IMG/VR virus record: IMGVR_UViG_3300027631_000067
Location: 1-34,635 of that record
DNA length: 34,635 nucleotides
Direction: 5' to 3' (one strand)
Source: a virus
A model generated the notes under the pieces. It was not told the DNA's origin, searched no databases, and worked only from the letters and a program-made list of their open reading frames with translations. Made by a program: the position numbers and the translations under genes. This document shows positions 22,727 through 31,775 of this stretch, piece after piece. The first letter of the stretch is position 1, and each line of letters opens with the position of its first letter.

Positions 22727-23245
22727 ATGCCTTGTGCAATAGTTAGCGGATATACAATAGACTGTAGAGAGACCATTGGTGGTATAGATGCAGTTTTTTT
22801 CGCAGAATATGGAAACGTAACAATAAACGATGCTAGTGGTATCGTTACAGGAATTACAAAATTGACTGGAAAGAAATTTTACAAATTTGAAATACCTACT
22901 AAATCTAGTGCGGTTGCTTCAAGCAATCCAACAGGTTCTATCGAAAACGGTACTTTGTTTTTTGAGCAAACTTTAGATTTCCCTATCAATAAAAGAGATG
23001 CTACCACAAGAAACATTATCACTACCTTAGCTAAAAATAAAGTTGTAGCAGTTACCCTTGATAAAGATGGTACTTACAGAATGTACGGTAAAGGCGCAGG
23101 TCTATACTTAGCAGCAAGTACAGGAACAAGTGGTGCAGCAGCAGCAGATGCAAATGGTTATGTATTGAAATTTGAAGGTTCAGAAAGAGAAGATTTCTTT
23201 GAAGTAACCAACGCAGTTGGAATAGCTTTGACTACTGCAGGATAG
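22727..23245 (+). CDS. Probable major tail tube protein
   Basis: A 172-residue protein starting at ATG 22727 (MPCAIVSGYTIDCRETIGG). The GTG at 22691 lies inside a hairpin and is unlikely. The sequence is rich in beta strands with ENGTLFFEQTLDFP, RNIITTLAKNKVVAVTLD and a flexible Ala/Gly/Thr loop, as in phage tail tube subunits. Codon choice resembles the capsid gene, and its own strong terminator follows. A tube role is inferred from size, expression signs and place. Confidence 0.6.
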   Translation: MPCAIVSGYTIDCRETIGGIDAVFFAEYGNVTINDASGIVTGITKLTGKKFYKFEIPTKSSAVASSNPTGSIENGTLFFEQTLDFPINKRDATTRNIITTLAKNKVVAVTLDKDGTYRMYGKGAGLYLAASTGTSGAAAADANGYVLKFEGSEREDFFEVTNAVGIALTTAG

Positions 23246-23268
23246 AGTTTTTTAATTTTTAATTTATG

Positions 23269-23297
23269 CCCCGACCGATGAAAGTCGGGGTTTTTTT
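23269..23297 (+). terminator. Rho-independent terminator
   Basis: A 7-bp GC-rich stem CCCCGAC/GTCGGGG (23269-23275, 23284-23290) with an 8-nt loop runs directly into seven T bases. It is the most canonical terminator in the window. It closes the capsid-tube transcript, so the portal genes downstream need read-through or their own promoter. Confidence 0.92.
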
Positions 23298-23299
23298 CT

Positions 23300-23668
23300 A
23301 TGATTAATTTAACAAAAGGACTTACACAGACTATTTATTTCACGGCTACTGAGAAGGCTACCATTAGCAACCCTTACTTTTTATTTGTGTTTATCCACAG
23401 AGTAACTGGCGATGTTGTTAAGTTAATGGCTACTAATCAGAGTATTACTGGTAGATACGATAGTTTTGCATTTACAGTTAATAACTATTTCAATTTAAAA
23501 GAAGAAGGATTTTGGGGTTATACAATACATCAAAAAGTAAGTTCAAGTGATTTAACAGTTAGTGGATTAGTGTTAGAAGAAGGGTATATGTTTTTAAATC
23601 CTGCTACACCTTTTGAACCTACTAAATACGAAGAACAAAATAATAATTTCGTTACTTATGGATTATAA
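23300..23668 (+). CDS. Unknown structural-region protein, 122 aa
   Basis: A 122-residue beta-rich protein (TQTIYFTATEKATI, YDSFAFTVNNYF) with FWGYTIHQKVSSSDL in its middle. It starts 2 bases after the terminator T-tract and overlaps the portal start by 11 bases. I have an impression of similar small proteins beside portal genes in Bacteroidota phages, but no function is known to me. Confidence 0.6.
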   Translation: MINLTKGLTQTIYFTATEKATISNPYFLFVFIHRVTGDVVKLMATNQSITGRYDSFAFTVNNYFNLKEEGFWGYTIHQKVSSSDLTVSGLVLEEGYMFLNPATPFEPTKYEEQNNNFVTYGL

Positions 23669-25640
23669 AAATATTATTACAATAAAATTCGCACAAGCGG
23701 AGCAACCACGATTTGAAGAAAAGAGGGCAAAGGGGTATGTTGAATTTGGTGGCAATAATAACTATCCTGAATATTTAATCGGTTTATTTAATGAAAGTCC
23801 AAAACACGGTGCTATCATTAAGAGCAAGACTAATTATATTTTTGGTCAAGGATGGGATGGTATTGAACAGAAGGCAAACACTAAGGGAGAAACGTGGAAT
23901 CAAATTACTAAAAAATGTATTTTAGATGATGAACTTTTTGGAGGTTATTATCTACAAGTTATATATAATTTATTAGGTCAGATTAAGGATGTGTATCATC
24001 TTGAGTATCATAAAGTTAGGACTAATAAAGAGCAAAACGAATTTCAAGTTAAAAACGATTGGGCAGATAATAAAGAGAAAGCAAGATTATATCCTGCTTT
24101 TAATATTCAAGACCCAGTAGCAAGTCAGGTTTTATTTGTTAAACAATACAATCCTAAGTCTGATATCTATCCTTTACCTAATTACTTTCAGGGTTTAAAT
24201 TACATTGAGAGTGATGTACAGGTAAGCAGACATATTTTAGGTAATGCTAAAGATGGTTTTGTTGCAACTACTTTAATCAATTTAAATGGTGGCGAACCGG
24301 CAGAGGAGGCGAAGGAAGCAGTTGAAAGAGGAATTAAAAAGAAATTTACAGGTAGTGAGGGAGATAGGGTTGTTATTATGTTTAACAAGTCAAAAGATAA
24401 TAGTGCTGAAATATTGCCTTTATCTTCTACAATGTTAACTAAGGAAGATTTTACAAACGTAAATAATTTAATTCAGCAAGAAATATTCGCTTGTCATCAA
24501 GTTACTTCTCCAAGTTTATTTGGTATTAAAACTGAGGGACAACTTGGTGGTTCAACAGAGATTAGAGATGCTTATAAGATATTTGCTAACACTTATGTAA
24601 ACGAAAGACAACAAGCGATTGAAGAAGTATTTAATCAATTATTTAGTTATGTAGGTATTAAGGGAGATTATGAATTAATACCAGTAGAGCCATTAAGTTT
24701 TGAATTTAGCGAAAGTGTAATGGCTGCTAATATGACAAGAGAAGAAATTAGAGAGAAATTAGGTTTAGCTTCTGAGGTTACTGCAGTTAATCCTGCAGTT
24801 AATCCAACAGTTAATCCAACTGACCAACCTATTGCTGCTTCAAATGATTCTATAAAGAATCTTACCGGCAGACAATACCAAAATGTAATGAGGATTGTTA
24901 GGCAGTTTACTAATGGTAAACTTTCTAAAGAACAAGCTGCATTAATGTTAAAGAATGGTTTTGCTTTTACGGATAGTGATGTAAATACTTTCTTAGGTTT
25001 AGATACTGAGACATTTTCTAGCGATGATAAAGAAATGGAGTTGGTAGAAATGTTTGAAAAGTTTAGTGATAATTTAGATGATTATGAGGTGTTAAGTGAA
25101 AAATCAGCAAGAGAATTCAATCACTTTGCAGAGATTAAGCAGCTAAGCCAATTAGAAGCCGATATTTTGGGTTATATTAAGAAGGATAAGAGAATCAATA
25201 GCGAAGGACTTGCACAGGTTTTAAAGCAAGATGTGAAGGTTGTAGAGGCATCTTTACAAAATCTAGTTGATAATAAGATATTAGATGTTAAAGAGGTTAA
25301 GGTTGGTAAAGATGTAGTTATTGAAAGAGTTAGAACAAACGTAGAAGCGGATGCTCCTAAGCCTAAAAACTTATTATCTATTGCTTATACTTATGCCTGG
25401 AGAAGCATCGTACCAAGTTCAGAAAGAAATACACCTGCTCATCCATCTCGTTTATTTTGCGTTAAAATGATGGAACTTGCAAAGACTAAATTATGGTCAA
25501 GAGCAAGAATAGAACAAATGAGTGCTGCATTAGGTTATTCGGTATTTGATAGAGTAGGTGGATTTTGGAATAACGATGGAATAATAGAAACGCAATGCAG
25601 ACACGAATGGAAGGCATTAATAATTCAAAAGAAAAAATAA
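23658..25640 (+). CDS. Portal protein with C-terminal minor-head extension
   Basis: A 660-residue protein starting at ATG 23658 (MDYKNIITIKF). The in-frame ATG 45 bases upstream would add residues with no portal likeness. Residues ~25-370 match phage portal proteins (GNNNYPEYLIGLFNESPKHG, then YIFGQGW, SPSLFGIKTEGQLGG). A long extension follows: a helical TGRQYQNVMRIVRQFTNGKL segment, a probable winged helix (DILGYIKKDKRINSEGLAQV) and a C-terminal CRHEWKALI-type motif like the end of MuF minor head proteins. The portal forms the DNA entry ring. The extension may replace a separate minor head protein. Confidence 0.85.
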   Translation: MDYKNIITIKFAQAEQPRFEEKRAKGYVEFGGNNNYPEYLIGLFNESPKHGAIIKSKTNYIFGQGWDGIEQKANTKGETWNQITKKCILDDELFGGYYLQVIYNLLGQIKDVYHLEYHKVRTNKEQNEFQVKNDWADNKEKARLYPAFNIQDPVASQVLFVKQYNPKSDIYPLPNYFQGLNYIESDVQVSRHILGNAKDGFVATTLINLNGGEPAEEAKEAVERGIKKKFTGSEGDRVVIMFNKSKDNSAEILPLSSTMLTKEDFTNVNNLIQQEIFACHQVTSPSLFGIKTEGQLGGSTEIRDAYKIFANTYVNERQQAIEEVFNQLFSYVGIKGDYELIPVEPLSFEFSESVMAANMTREEIREKLGLASEVTAVNPAVNPTVNPTDQPIAASNDSIKNLTGRQYQNVMRIVRQFTNGKLSKEQAALMLKNGFAFTDSDVNTFLGLDTETFSSDDKEMELVEMFEKFSDNLDDYEVLSEKSAREFNHFAEIKQLSQLEADILGYIKKDKRINSEGLAQVLKQDVKVVEASLQNLVDNKILDVKEVKVGKDVVIERVRTNVEADAPKPKNLLSIAYTYAWRSIVPSSERNTPAHPSRLFCVKMMELAKTKLWSRARIEQMSAALGYSVFDRVGGFWNNDGIIETQCRHEWKALIIQKKK

Positions 25641-26426
25641 ATGAGCGCAAATATACTTTTCATATCTGAGAATCTAATTAAAAGCAGAACAGGAATAAGT
25701 GATGCTATCGATGGCAAACAATTAAAGCCACATATTAAAGTAGCGCAAGACCTTTATTTGCAACCTGCTTTGGGAAGTACTTTATACCTACGTTTACAGT
25801 CAGGAATTGAAGCGAACAACTTATCTAATTTAGAAAAATCTTTATTAGATAATTTTATTACCGATTGCTTAGTATGGTACACGATGAGTTTATTACCCTT
25901 TGGTTTGGGTTATCAATTTTTTAGTAAAGGTATACTACAGAAGACAAGTGAAGAAAGCAATGCTCCAAGTAGAGCAGATTTAGAGTTGATAGGTAATGAA
26001 TATAAAAAGACTGCTGAATTTTACAAGCAAAGGTTAATTAATTATTTAAGAGAAAATTATTTATTGTTTTCTGAATACTTTAATCCAGGCAGCGGATTAG
26101 ATGTTATATTCCCTGAATTAAAAGCATATACAAGTCCTATTTATTTAGGTAATGTAAATGATGGAGTAAGGGTATTTTCTAACAATGCAACAAGCGGTGG
26201 AGCAACAACTATTTATCATACACCGGCTGCCGGAGATAGTAGTTTCTCAGTTGGTGGATTGGTTAATAAAGTAGTATTAATTGCAATGAGGTCAGGACTT
26301 GTTAAAGGTATAACAAACTTACCTACTGCAAATCCTATGTACTTACAAATTAACGGTAATGTAATTACTTTACCTACTGGGGATGTAACACAAGCAGGAG
26401 AATTATTTTCATTCACAATAAGATAA
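25641..26426 (+). CDS. Head-tail connector protein (DUF6712-like)
   Basis: A 261-residue protein directly after the portal. Residues ~1-150 contain LFISENLIKSRTGIS, LKPHIKVAQDLYLQPALGST and an aromatic helix pair (YKKTAEFYKQRLINYL), resembling the DUF6712 connector family of Bacteroidota phages. The last ~90 residues form a separate beta-rich domain (AAGDSSFSVGGLVNKVVLIA). It would sit below the portal as the first neck ring. Confidence 0.65.
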   Translation: MSANILFISENLIKSRTGISDAIDGKQLKPHIKVAQDLYLQPALGSTLYLRLQSGIEANNLSNLEKSLLDNFITDCLVWYTMSLLPFGLGYQFFSKGILQKTSEESNAPSRADLELIGNEYKKTAEFYKQRLINYLRENYLLFSEYFNPGSGLDVIFPELKAYTSPIYLGNVNDGVRVFSNNATSGGATTIYHTPAAGDSSFSVGGLVNKVVLIAMRSGLVKGITNLPTANPMYLQINGNVITLPTGDVTQAGELFSFTIR

Positions 26427-26430
26427 ATTT

Positions 26431-26577
26431 ATGGCTTATAAAAAAGCATTAATTCAAAGAGTTTTATTTTATGACCTACAACCAGTTAATAACAACAATA
26501 ACAAGCCTGCTGCAAAATCACGAAATGATAAAAACGGCAAAGTACGCAACACCGAAAGAGTGGCTACTAAGAGATGA
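26431..26577 (+). CDS. Possible small basic protein, 48 aa
   Basis: ATG at 26431 opens a 48-codon frame (MAYKKALIQRVLFYDLQPVN, then an Asn/Lys/Arg-rich tail) that fills the 44-base gap after the connector gene. It overlaps the next gene by 107 bases in another frame. The first third looks coding; the rest may be chance. Confidence 0.25.
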   Translation: MAYKKALIQRVLFYDLQPVNNNNNKPAAKSRNDKNGKVRNTERVATKR

Positions 26578-26902
26578 ACAACCAGTTTATCCGATTGCTT
26601 GTTTTTCAATTAATTCAGGTAGTTTAAATTTAGGTAGAGAACAGATATACAATGTTCAATTTTTCTTTTTAGATAAAAGTGGTAAGGAAGCTGAATACGA
26701 GAATGATGTAATCAGCGACCAAGTACAGATAGCTTCTGATATTTTAAGTTTAATGCGTACAGGAAGGAATAGTTATTCAATAGATGAAAATATTACTTTC
26801 AATGCGATATCGGATAAGTACGAAGATTATTTGGCAGGGGTGGAGTTAACAATTAATATTTCAACACAAAATCAATTTACTGGATGCGACGTGCCATTAT
26901 AA
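26471..26902 (+). CDS. Tail terminator/completion-like protein
   Basis: A 143-residue protein between the connector and the fibre. Features are YPIACFSINSGSLNLGRE, YNVQFFFLDKSG, and the ending KYEDYLAGVELTINISTQ with TGCDVPL. I associate the LAGxxxxxxI...CxxP ending with tail-completion proteins of Bacteroidota phages. It would cap the tail tube and join it to the neck. It overlaps the fibre gene by 19 bases. Confidence 0.55.
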   Translation: MTYNQLITTITSLLQNHEMIKTAKYATPKEWLLRDEQPVYPIACFSINSGSLNLGREQIYNVQFFFLDKSGKEAEYENDVISDQVQIASDILSLMRTGRNSYSIDENITFNAISDKYEDYLAGVELTINISTQNQFTGCDVPL

Positions 26903-29900
26903 CATTATTAGTTTTATTATCTTTTGGATTAAAAGCGCAGGTTTACCAAGCTATGCCACAAGCAGGATATGGTCCTGTTAAACGTATGTTATTTGATAGT
27001 GTATTAACTATTCCGTTGAATATCAATCAATTAAGAAATATAACAGGTGGTAGGGATGCCGGTCAAATAAGATATAATGTTAGTGATAGTGGTTTATATG
27101 TATTTACAGGATATACTTGGATTAAAGCTAACTTAGATAGTGTTAATTTATCGAATAGAATAAATGGTAAATTAAACGTTACAGATACTGCTTATATGCT
27201 TAGTTGGTATATGAGAAAGACCGATACTTTAAGTTTATCAAATAGGATTAATTTAAGGGTAAAATATACAGATACTGCAGCGATGTTAGACCCATATTTG
27301 AGAAAGCTAGATACTGCTAGTTTATCAGATAGAATTAATAAAAAACAAAACGCAATAACATTAACTACTAATTTTAAAAGTGGTGCTTCAACTTTAGTAG
27401 GTGCAACATTAAATATTCCTAAGTATAGCGATACATTACAAGATAATTATGTGCCATATGTAGGTGCGATTAAGGATGTAGATTTAGGAGCATATAAATT
27501 AAATGCCAATACTTTACAATCTGATTATTTATTACAAGTTAAAAATAGTCCAACTTCGATTGCTCCAACAAAAGGCTATACTGCAATTACAGGTATGGAA
27601 AGTGGGTTAGTATTATATTCAAGTTGGATGACAGGAAATACAACTTATACTCAACAGAACTTTATAAATTATGCTAATACTAATTTACAAAACAATACAA
27701 GGCAATATAATTTACCAGTAAGAAATGGAACTTTAGCATTAGTAGAGGACACGGTTAATCTATCCAATAGAATTAATTTAAAGGCAGATAAAGCAACTAC
27801 ATTAACGATTAATGGAGTAGGATATGATTTAAGTACTAATCGTACTTGGACTATACCTACTGTTGATACAACATCTTTATCTAATAGATTAAATTTAAAA
27901 CTAAATATCAGCGATACGGCAGCAATGCTTAGTCCTTATCTTAGGAAAGCAGATACAAGTTCATTATCTAATAGGATTAATTTAAAATTAAATAGTGCAG
28001 ATACATTAAGTTTATCAAATAGGATTAATCTAAAGGCTGATAAATCAACTACACTATCTATTAATGGAACAAGCTATGATTTAAGTGCAAATAGAAGTTG
28101 GACTATACCTACTATCGATACTACATCATTATCCAATAGGATTAATTTAAAAGTTAACATAAGTGATACTGCAGCAATGCTTAGTCCTTATTTGAGAAAA
28201 GTAGACACAACTAATGCTTTTTTAACTGCAGTATCTCAACCTAATGACTCAACATTATCTTTTGTAAAGGGAAGTACATTAACAAGCTATACAATAAGAG
28301 CAAGTACACAAGGTAGTGCGGTTAAGTTAATTACAAACGTATATAATAATAGTGGTGCAACCATATTAAAGGGTAGTGTAGTTTATATTAATGGCGCACA
28401 TTCAAGTAACTTACCTACTATTGCTCTAGCTATTGCAAATAATGAATCAACATCTGCATTTACTTATGGATTAGTAGAAAGCAACATACCTAATAATTCT
28501 GCAGGAACAGTAGTACAAAATGGTGTTTTAACTGGATTAAATTTACCTACTTCAAGTTATACCGATGGGCAAACTTTATATTTAAGTCCTACAGTTGCAG
28601 GTGGATATACTACTACAAAAGTTATTGCACCAAATCATTATGTAGCTATTGGAACGGTTATAAGAGCGCATCCAAATTTTGGAACTATCCAGGTGGCAAT
28701 TAGAAATGGATTTCAGCTAGATGAATTGAGTGATGTATTAATTGCTGCAGTCCCTTTAGATAGTACAGTTTTACAATTTAGTAGAGTAGATAGTTTATGG
28801 CACGATGTAAGTATTACAAATGCTATTGGTTCAAAATATATAAAGCCAACTGATACTACTTCGCTTTCTAATAGAATTAATGCAAAAGCGGATGCACTAA
28901 GCGGAACTACAAACACAGTACCTAAATTTACTTCATCAACTACAATAGGTAACAGTAATATTAAAGATAACGGAAATGCGGTTACAATAAATGCAACTGC
29001 AGGAAGTTTTGGTGCTTTGCAAGTAGGTAGCTACAATGGTAATATTTTAATGAATACTACCAATGCAAATGGAGGTTTAATATTTCAAAATACATCATCA
29101 TCTAATAAGTTATGGGATTTTTCTTCTGATAACAATGATTTAGTTTTTAATGAATCAAACGTTGCTCCAGTAATGAAATTAAAAGCAGGTGGTAATGTAG
29201 TAATATCAAATCTTTCAGGTACAGGTACTCGTATGGTCGTGGCAGATGCAAATGGTGTATTATCTACACAAGCAATAAGTAGTGATACAACTTCATTAAG
29301 TAACCGAATTAATTTAAAATTAAATATTAGTGATACTGCTTCTATGCTTTCTCCTTATTTACGTAAAGTTGATACGGCTAGTTTAAGCAATAGAATTAAT
29401 ACTAAGCAAGGAACAATAACATTAACAACTACAGGCACAAGTGGAGCAGCAACCTTTAGTTCTAACACATTAAACATTCCTCAGTATCAAGCTGCAGGAA
29501 CTTATGTTACAAGTGTTACAGGAACTTCTCCAATAGTATCAAGCGGTGGTACTACACCTGCTATTTCTATACCTGCTGCAACAAGTTCAGTAAATGGATA
29601 TTTAAGTTCTACTGATTGGAGTACTTTTAATGGTAAACAAAATGCTATTAATGGAACAGGCTTTGTAAAGGCTAGTGGCACTACAATTAGTTATGATAAT
29701 AGTACTTATTATCTAGCATCTAATCCAAATGGATATACAAGTAATACAGGAACGGTTACAAGTGTAGCAACTGGCTTAGGATTAAGTGGTGGTACAATTA
29801 CAACATCAGGAACATTATTAGTTGATACTTCAAGTGCTTCTATTCTTAGCAGACAAAGGGCAGCTAATACTTATGCTACTACTTCATCATTAAGTGGATA

Positions 29901-31548
29901 TCTACCATTAACAGGTGGTGCACTTACAGGTGCTTTGGGTGGGACAAGTGCTACGTTTACAAGTTCAAGTTTTCCATTAGATGTTTATGGAACTACAAAT
30001 AACTATGGTTTAAGAATTAATAATGTACAAGCTGCTACATTATTTTTATATTCAAGTAATGCAAATGCAGCTAGTCGAAATTGGGGATTATTTACAAATT
30101 ATAATGCTTTTGGTGATTTTGCTATTGCTCAATCAAATGCAATTAATGGAGATTTAACTAATGGTGCAAATGGTACTTCAAGGTTTTATATATCTAATGG
30201 AGGAAATATAGGAATAGGAACTACAACAGATGCAGGCTACAAGTTAGATGTTAATGGTACAGGAAGGTTTAGTGGGAATTTAACTGCTTTATCAATAACT
30301 ACAAGTGCTTATTCTTATTTATATGGGTTGAGAATTAGTGGCAATGATGTAGGCAATACAATTTATCAAGCAACAGGTTCTTTAGGTATATCAACAGGTG
30401 GTAGTTCTATAACTTTTAATCCATCACTTACTACAGCTTTAACATTAGCCTCTACAGGAGCAGCTACATTCTCTAGTTCATTACAAACAAATTCATATCA
30501 AATAATTAATGGAGTTGCAGGAGGTACAAGTACATATTTACAATTTAATAATAATGGAAGTACAATAGGATATATTGGAAGTGCTGCTGCTATTAATGGT
30601 GGGGCAAGTACATCTATAGCTTTAGGTAATTCAAGTGGATATGGATTAACAATTAATTCTTCAAGTGGAGCAGCTACATTCTATAGTAGTGTAACGGCAA
30701 ATACTGGGTTTTATTTACCATCGGGTGGTAGTGGTACATCACCAACTATTTCATATCTTAATTCATTAACTTATGGATTAAGTGCATCGGGTGGTAATGC
30801 GGGTATTTATTTTGGTAATACATACAATAGCGATTACTCTACAGGAATGCAATTTAGAGTGGTTAATAGCGGTGGCTCTAATGTTACTGCAATGACTATA
30901 TCTCCAATAGGCAATGTAGGAATAGGAACTACAAGTCCTGCAAATAAGTTAACAATTAATGGTAGTGCTTCTGCTGCACAATTTAATATAACAAGGTCTG
31001 AAGAACCTAGTCAAGGATTCTCAATACAAGCAGGAGGTGGCATAACTACATTTAATAGTTATGAAGGAACTAATGTTGTTTATGGAGATTACGCTTTTAA
31101 TAGTACAAAGGGTTCTGCTACTGTTACAAGAATGAGTATAAATGGTAGTGGAGCAGTTACAATTAATAATTTAGGCACAGGAACAGTTTATTCAAATAGC
31201 GGAACACTTACTAATACTAACCCTTCAGATAGTAGTTTAAAAAATTCTATTGAACCGCTTTCGTATGGTTTAACTGAAATATTACAATTACAACCTAAGA
31301 CATTTTATTACAATTCAGATACTGCAAAGTCTAGTTTAAAATACGGTTTTGTTGCTCAAGATGTTCAACCTATTATGCCCGATATAGTTAGACCAATAGG
31401 TAACGGAAGCGATAAATTAGGACTTGAAAGTGATGGAATATATGTTACAATGGTAAACGCAATCAAAGAACTTTCAGCACAAATAAAAGAACTATCAGCT
31501 AAAAATGAAGCATTAATTAAAAGAATAGAAACATTAGAAAACAAATAA
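26884..31548 (+). CDS. Tail fibre/spike with S74 chaperone and signal peptide
   Basis: A 1554-residue fibre. The N-terminus is a Sec-type signal (MRR, hydrophobic ITLLVLLSFGL, then KAQ at 17-19). Residues ~80-840 contain eleven near-copies of SLSNRINLK with linked blocks such as DTAAMLSPYLRK, suggesting a repetitive trimeric shaft. A long Ser/Thr/Gly/Asn-rich beta region follows. The end, from SDSSLKNSI (Ser1448) to the coiled-coil tail, is the peptidase S74 intramolecular chaperone (YGFVAQDVQPIMP), which helps trimerise the fibre and then cuts itself off. It would bind the host surface. Confidence 0.88.
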   Translation: MRRAIITLLVLLSFGLKAQVYQAMPQAGYGPVKRMLFDSVLTIPLNINQLRNITGGRDAGQIRYNVSDSGLYVFTGYTWIKANLDSVNLSNRINGKLNVTDTAYMLSWYMRKTDTLSLSNRINLRVKYTDTAAMLDPYLRKLDTASLSDRINKKQNAITLTTNFKSGASTLVGATLNIPKYSDTLQDNYVPYVGAIKDVDLGAYKLNANTLQSDYLLQVKNSPTSIAPTKGYTAITGMESGLVLYSSWMTGNTTYTQQNFINYANTNLQNNTRQYNLPVRNGTLALVEDTVNLSNRINLKADKATTLTINGVGYDLSTNRTWTIPTVDTTSLSNRLNLKLNISDTAAMLSPYLRKADTSSLSNRINLKLNSADTLSLSNRINLKADKSTTLSINGTSYDLSANRSWTIPTIDTTSLSNRINLKVNISDTAAMLSPYLRKVDTTNAFLTAVSQPNDSTLSFVKGSTLTSYTIRASTQGSAVKLITNVYNNSGATILKGSVVYINGAHSSNLPTIALAIANNESTSAFTYGLVESNIPNNSAGTVVQNGVLTGLNLPTSSYTDGQTLYLSPTVAGGYTTTKVIAPNHYVAIGTVIRAHPNFGTIQVAIRNGFQLDELSDVLIAAVPLDSTVLQFSRVDSLWHDVSITNAIGSKYIKPTDTTSLSNRINAKADALSGTTNTVPKFTSSTTIGNSNIKDNGNAVTINATAGSFGALQVGSYNGNILMNTTNANGGLIFQNTSSSNKLWDFSSDNNDLVFNESNVAPVMKLKAGGNVVISNLSGTGTRMVVADANGVLSTQAISSDTTSLSNRINLKLNISDTASMLSPYLRKVDTASLSNRINTKQGTITLTTTGTSGAATFSSNTLNIPQYQAAGTYVTSVTGTSPIVSSGGTTPAISIPAATSSVNGYLSSTDWSTFNGKQNAINGTGFVKASGTTISYDNSTYYLASNPNGYTSNTGTVTSVATGLGLSGGTITTSGTLLVDTSSASILSRQRAANTYATTSSLSGYLPLTGGALTGALGGTSATFTSSSFPLDVYGTTNNYGLRINNVQAATLFLYSSNANAASRNWGLFTNYNAFGDFAIAQSNAINGDLTNGANGTSRFYISNGGNIGIGTTTDAGYKLDVNGTGRFSGNLTALSITTSAYSYLYGLRISGNDVGNTIYQATGSLGISTGGSSITFNPSLTTALTLASTGAATFSSSLQTNSYQIINGVAGGTSTYLQFNNNGSTIGYIGSAAAINGGASTSIALGNSSGYGLTINSSSGAATFYSSVTANTGFYLPSGGSGTSPTISYLNSLTYGLSASGGNAGIYFGNTYNSDYSTGMQFRVVNSGGSNVTAMTISPIGNVGIGTTSPANKLTINGSASAAQFNITRSEEPSQGFSIQAGGGITTFNSYEGTNVVYGDYAFNSTKGSATVTRMSINGSGAVTINNLGTGTVYSNSGTLTNTNPSDSSLKNSIEPLSYGLTEILQLQPKTFYYNSDTAKSSLKYGFVAQDVQPIMPDIVRPIGNGSDKLGLESDGIYVTMVNAIKELSAQIKELSAKNEALIKRIETLENK

Positions 31549-31549
31549 T

Positions 31550-31774
31550 ATGAAAAAAACAATCACAACCCTAGTAATGGCATTAGGTATGTCAGCAGCA
31601 TTTAGTCAAAACGCAGGAGATAGCTTAATAGTTAAATTTGACACAACCGTCTTTAAAAATGTAATTGCAATCATCCAAAAGCAATTAGATTCAAAAACAG
31701 CTTCAAATTATGTACTTGAAGCATTAAGTAAATATGAATTAATAGCAACAAAGCCTAAAGAAATAAAAAAGTAA
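31550..31774 (+). CDS. Small exported protein, 74 aa
   Basis: A 74-residue protein with a signal peptide (MKKTITTLVMALGMSAAFSQ, cleavage likely after about residue 19-20) and a mature part of ~54 residues with no motif (VFKNVIAIIQKQLDS). It starts 1 base after the fibre stop. No function is recognised. Export of a late phage protein to the periplasm suggests a role in fibre handling, lysis or superinfection exclusion. Confidence 0.6.
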   Translation: MKKTITTLVMALGMSAAFSQNAGDSLIVKFDTTVFKNVIAIIQKQLDSKTASNYVLEALSKYELIATKPKEIKK

Positions 31775-31775
31775 T

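Noticed and set aside
23613-23657. Upstream ATG for the portal gene
   Set aside because: The extra 15 residues overlap the preceding gene by 56 bases and have no portal likeness; ATG 23658 gives the usual short overlap.
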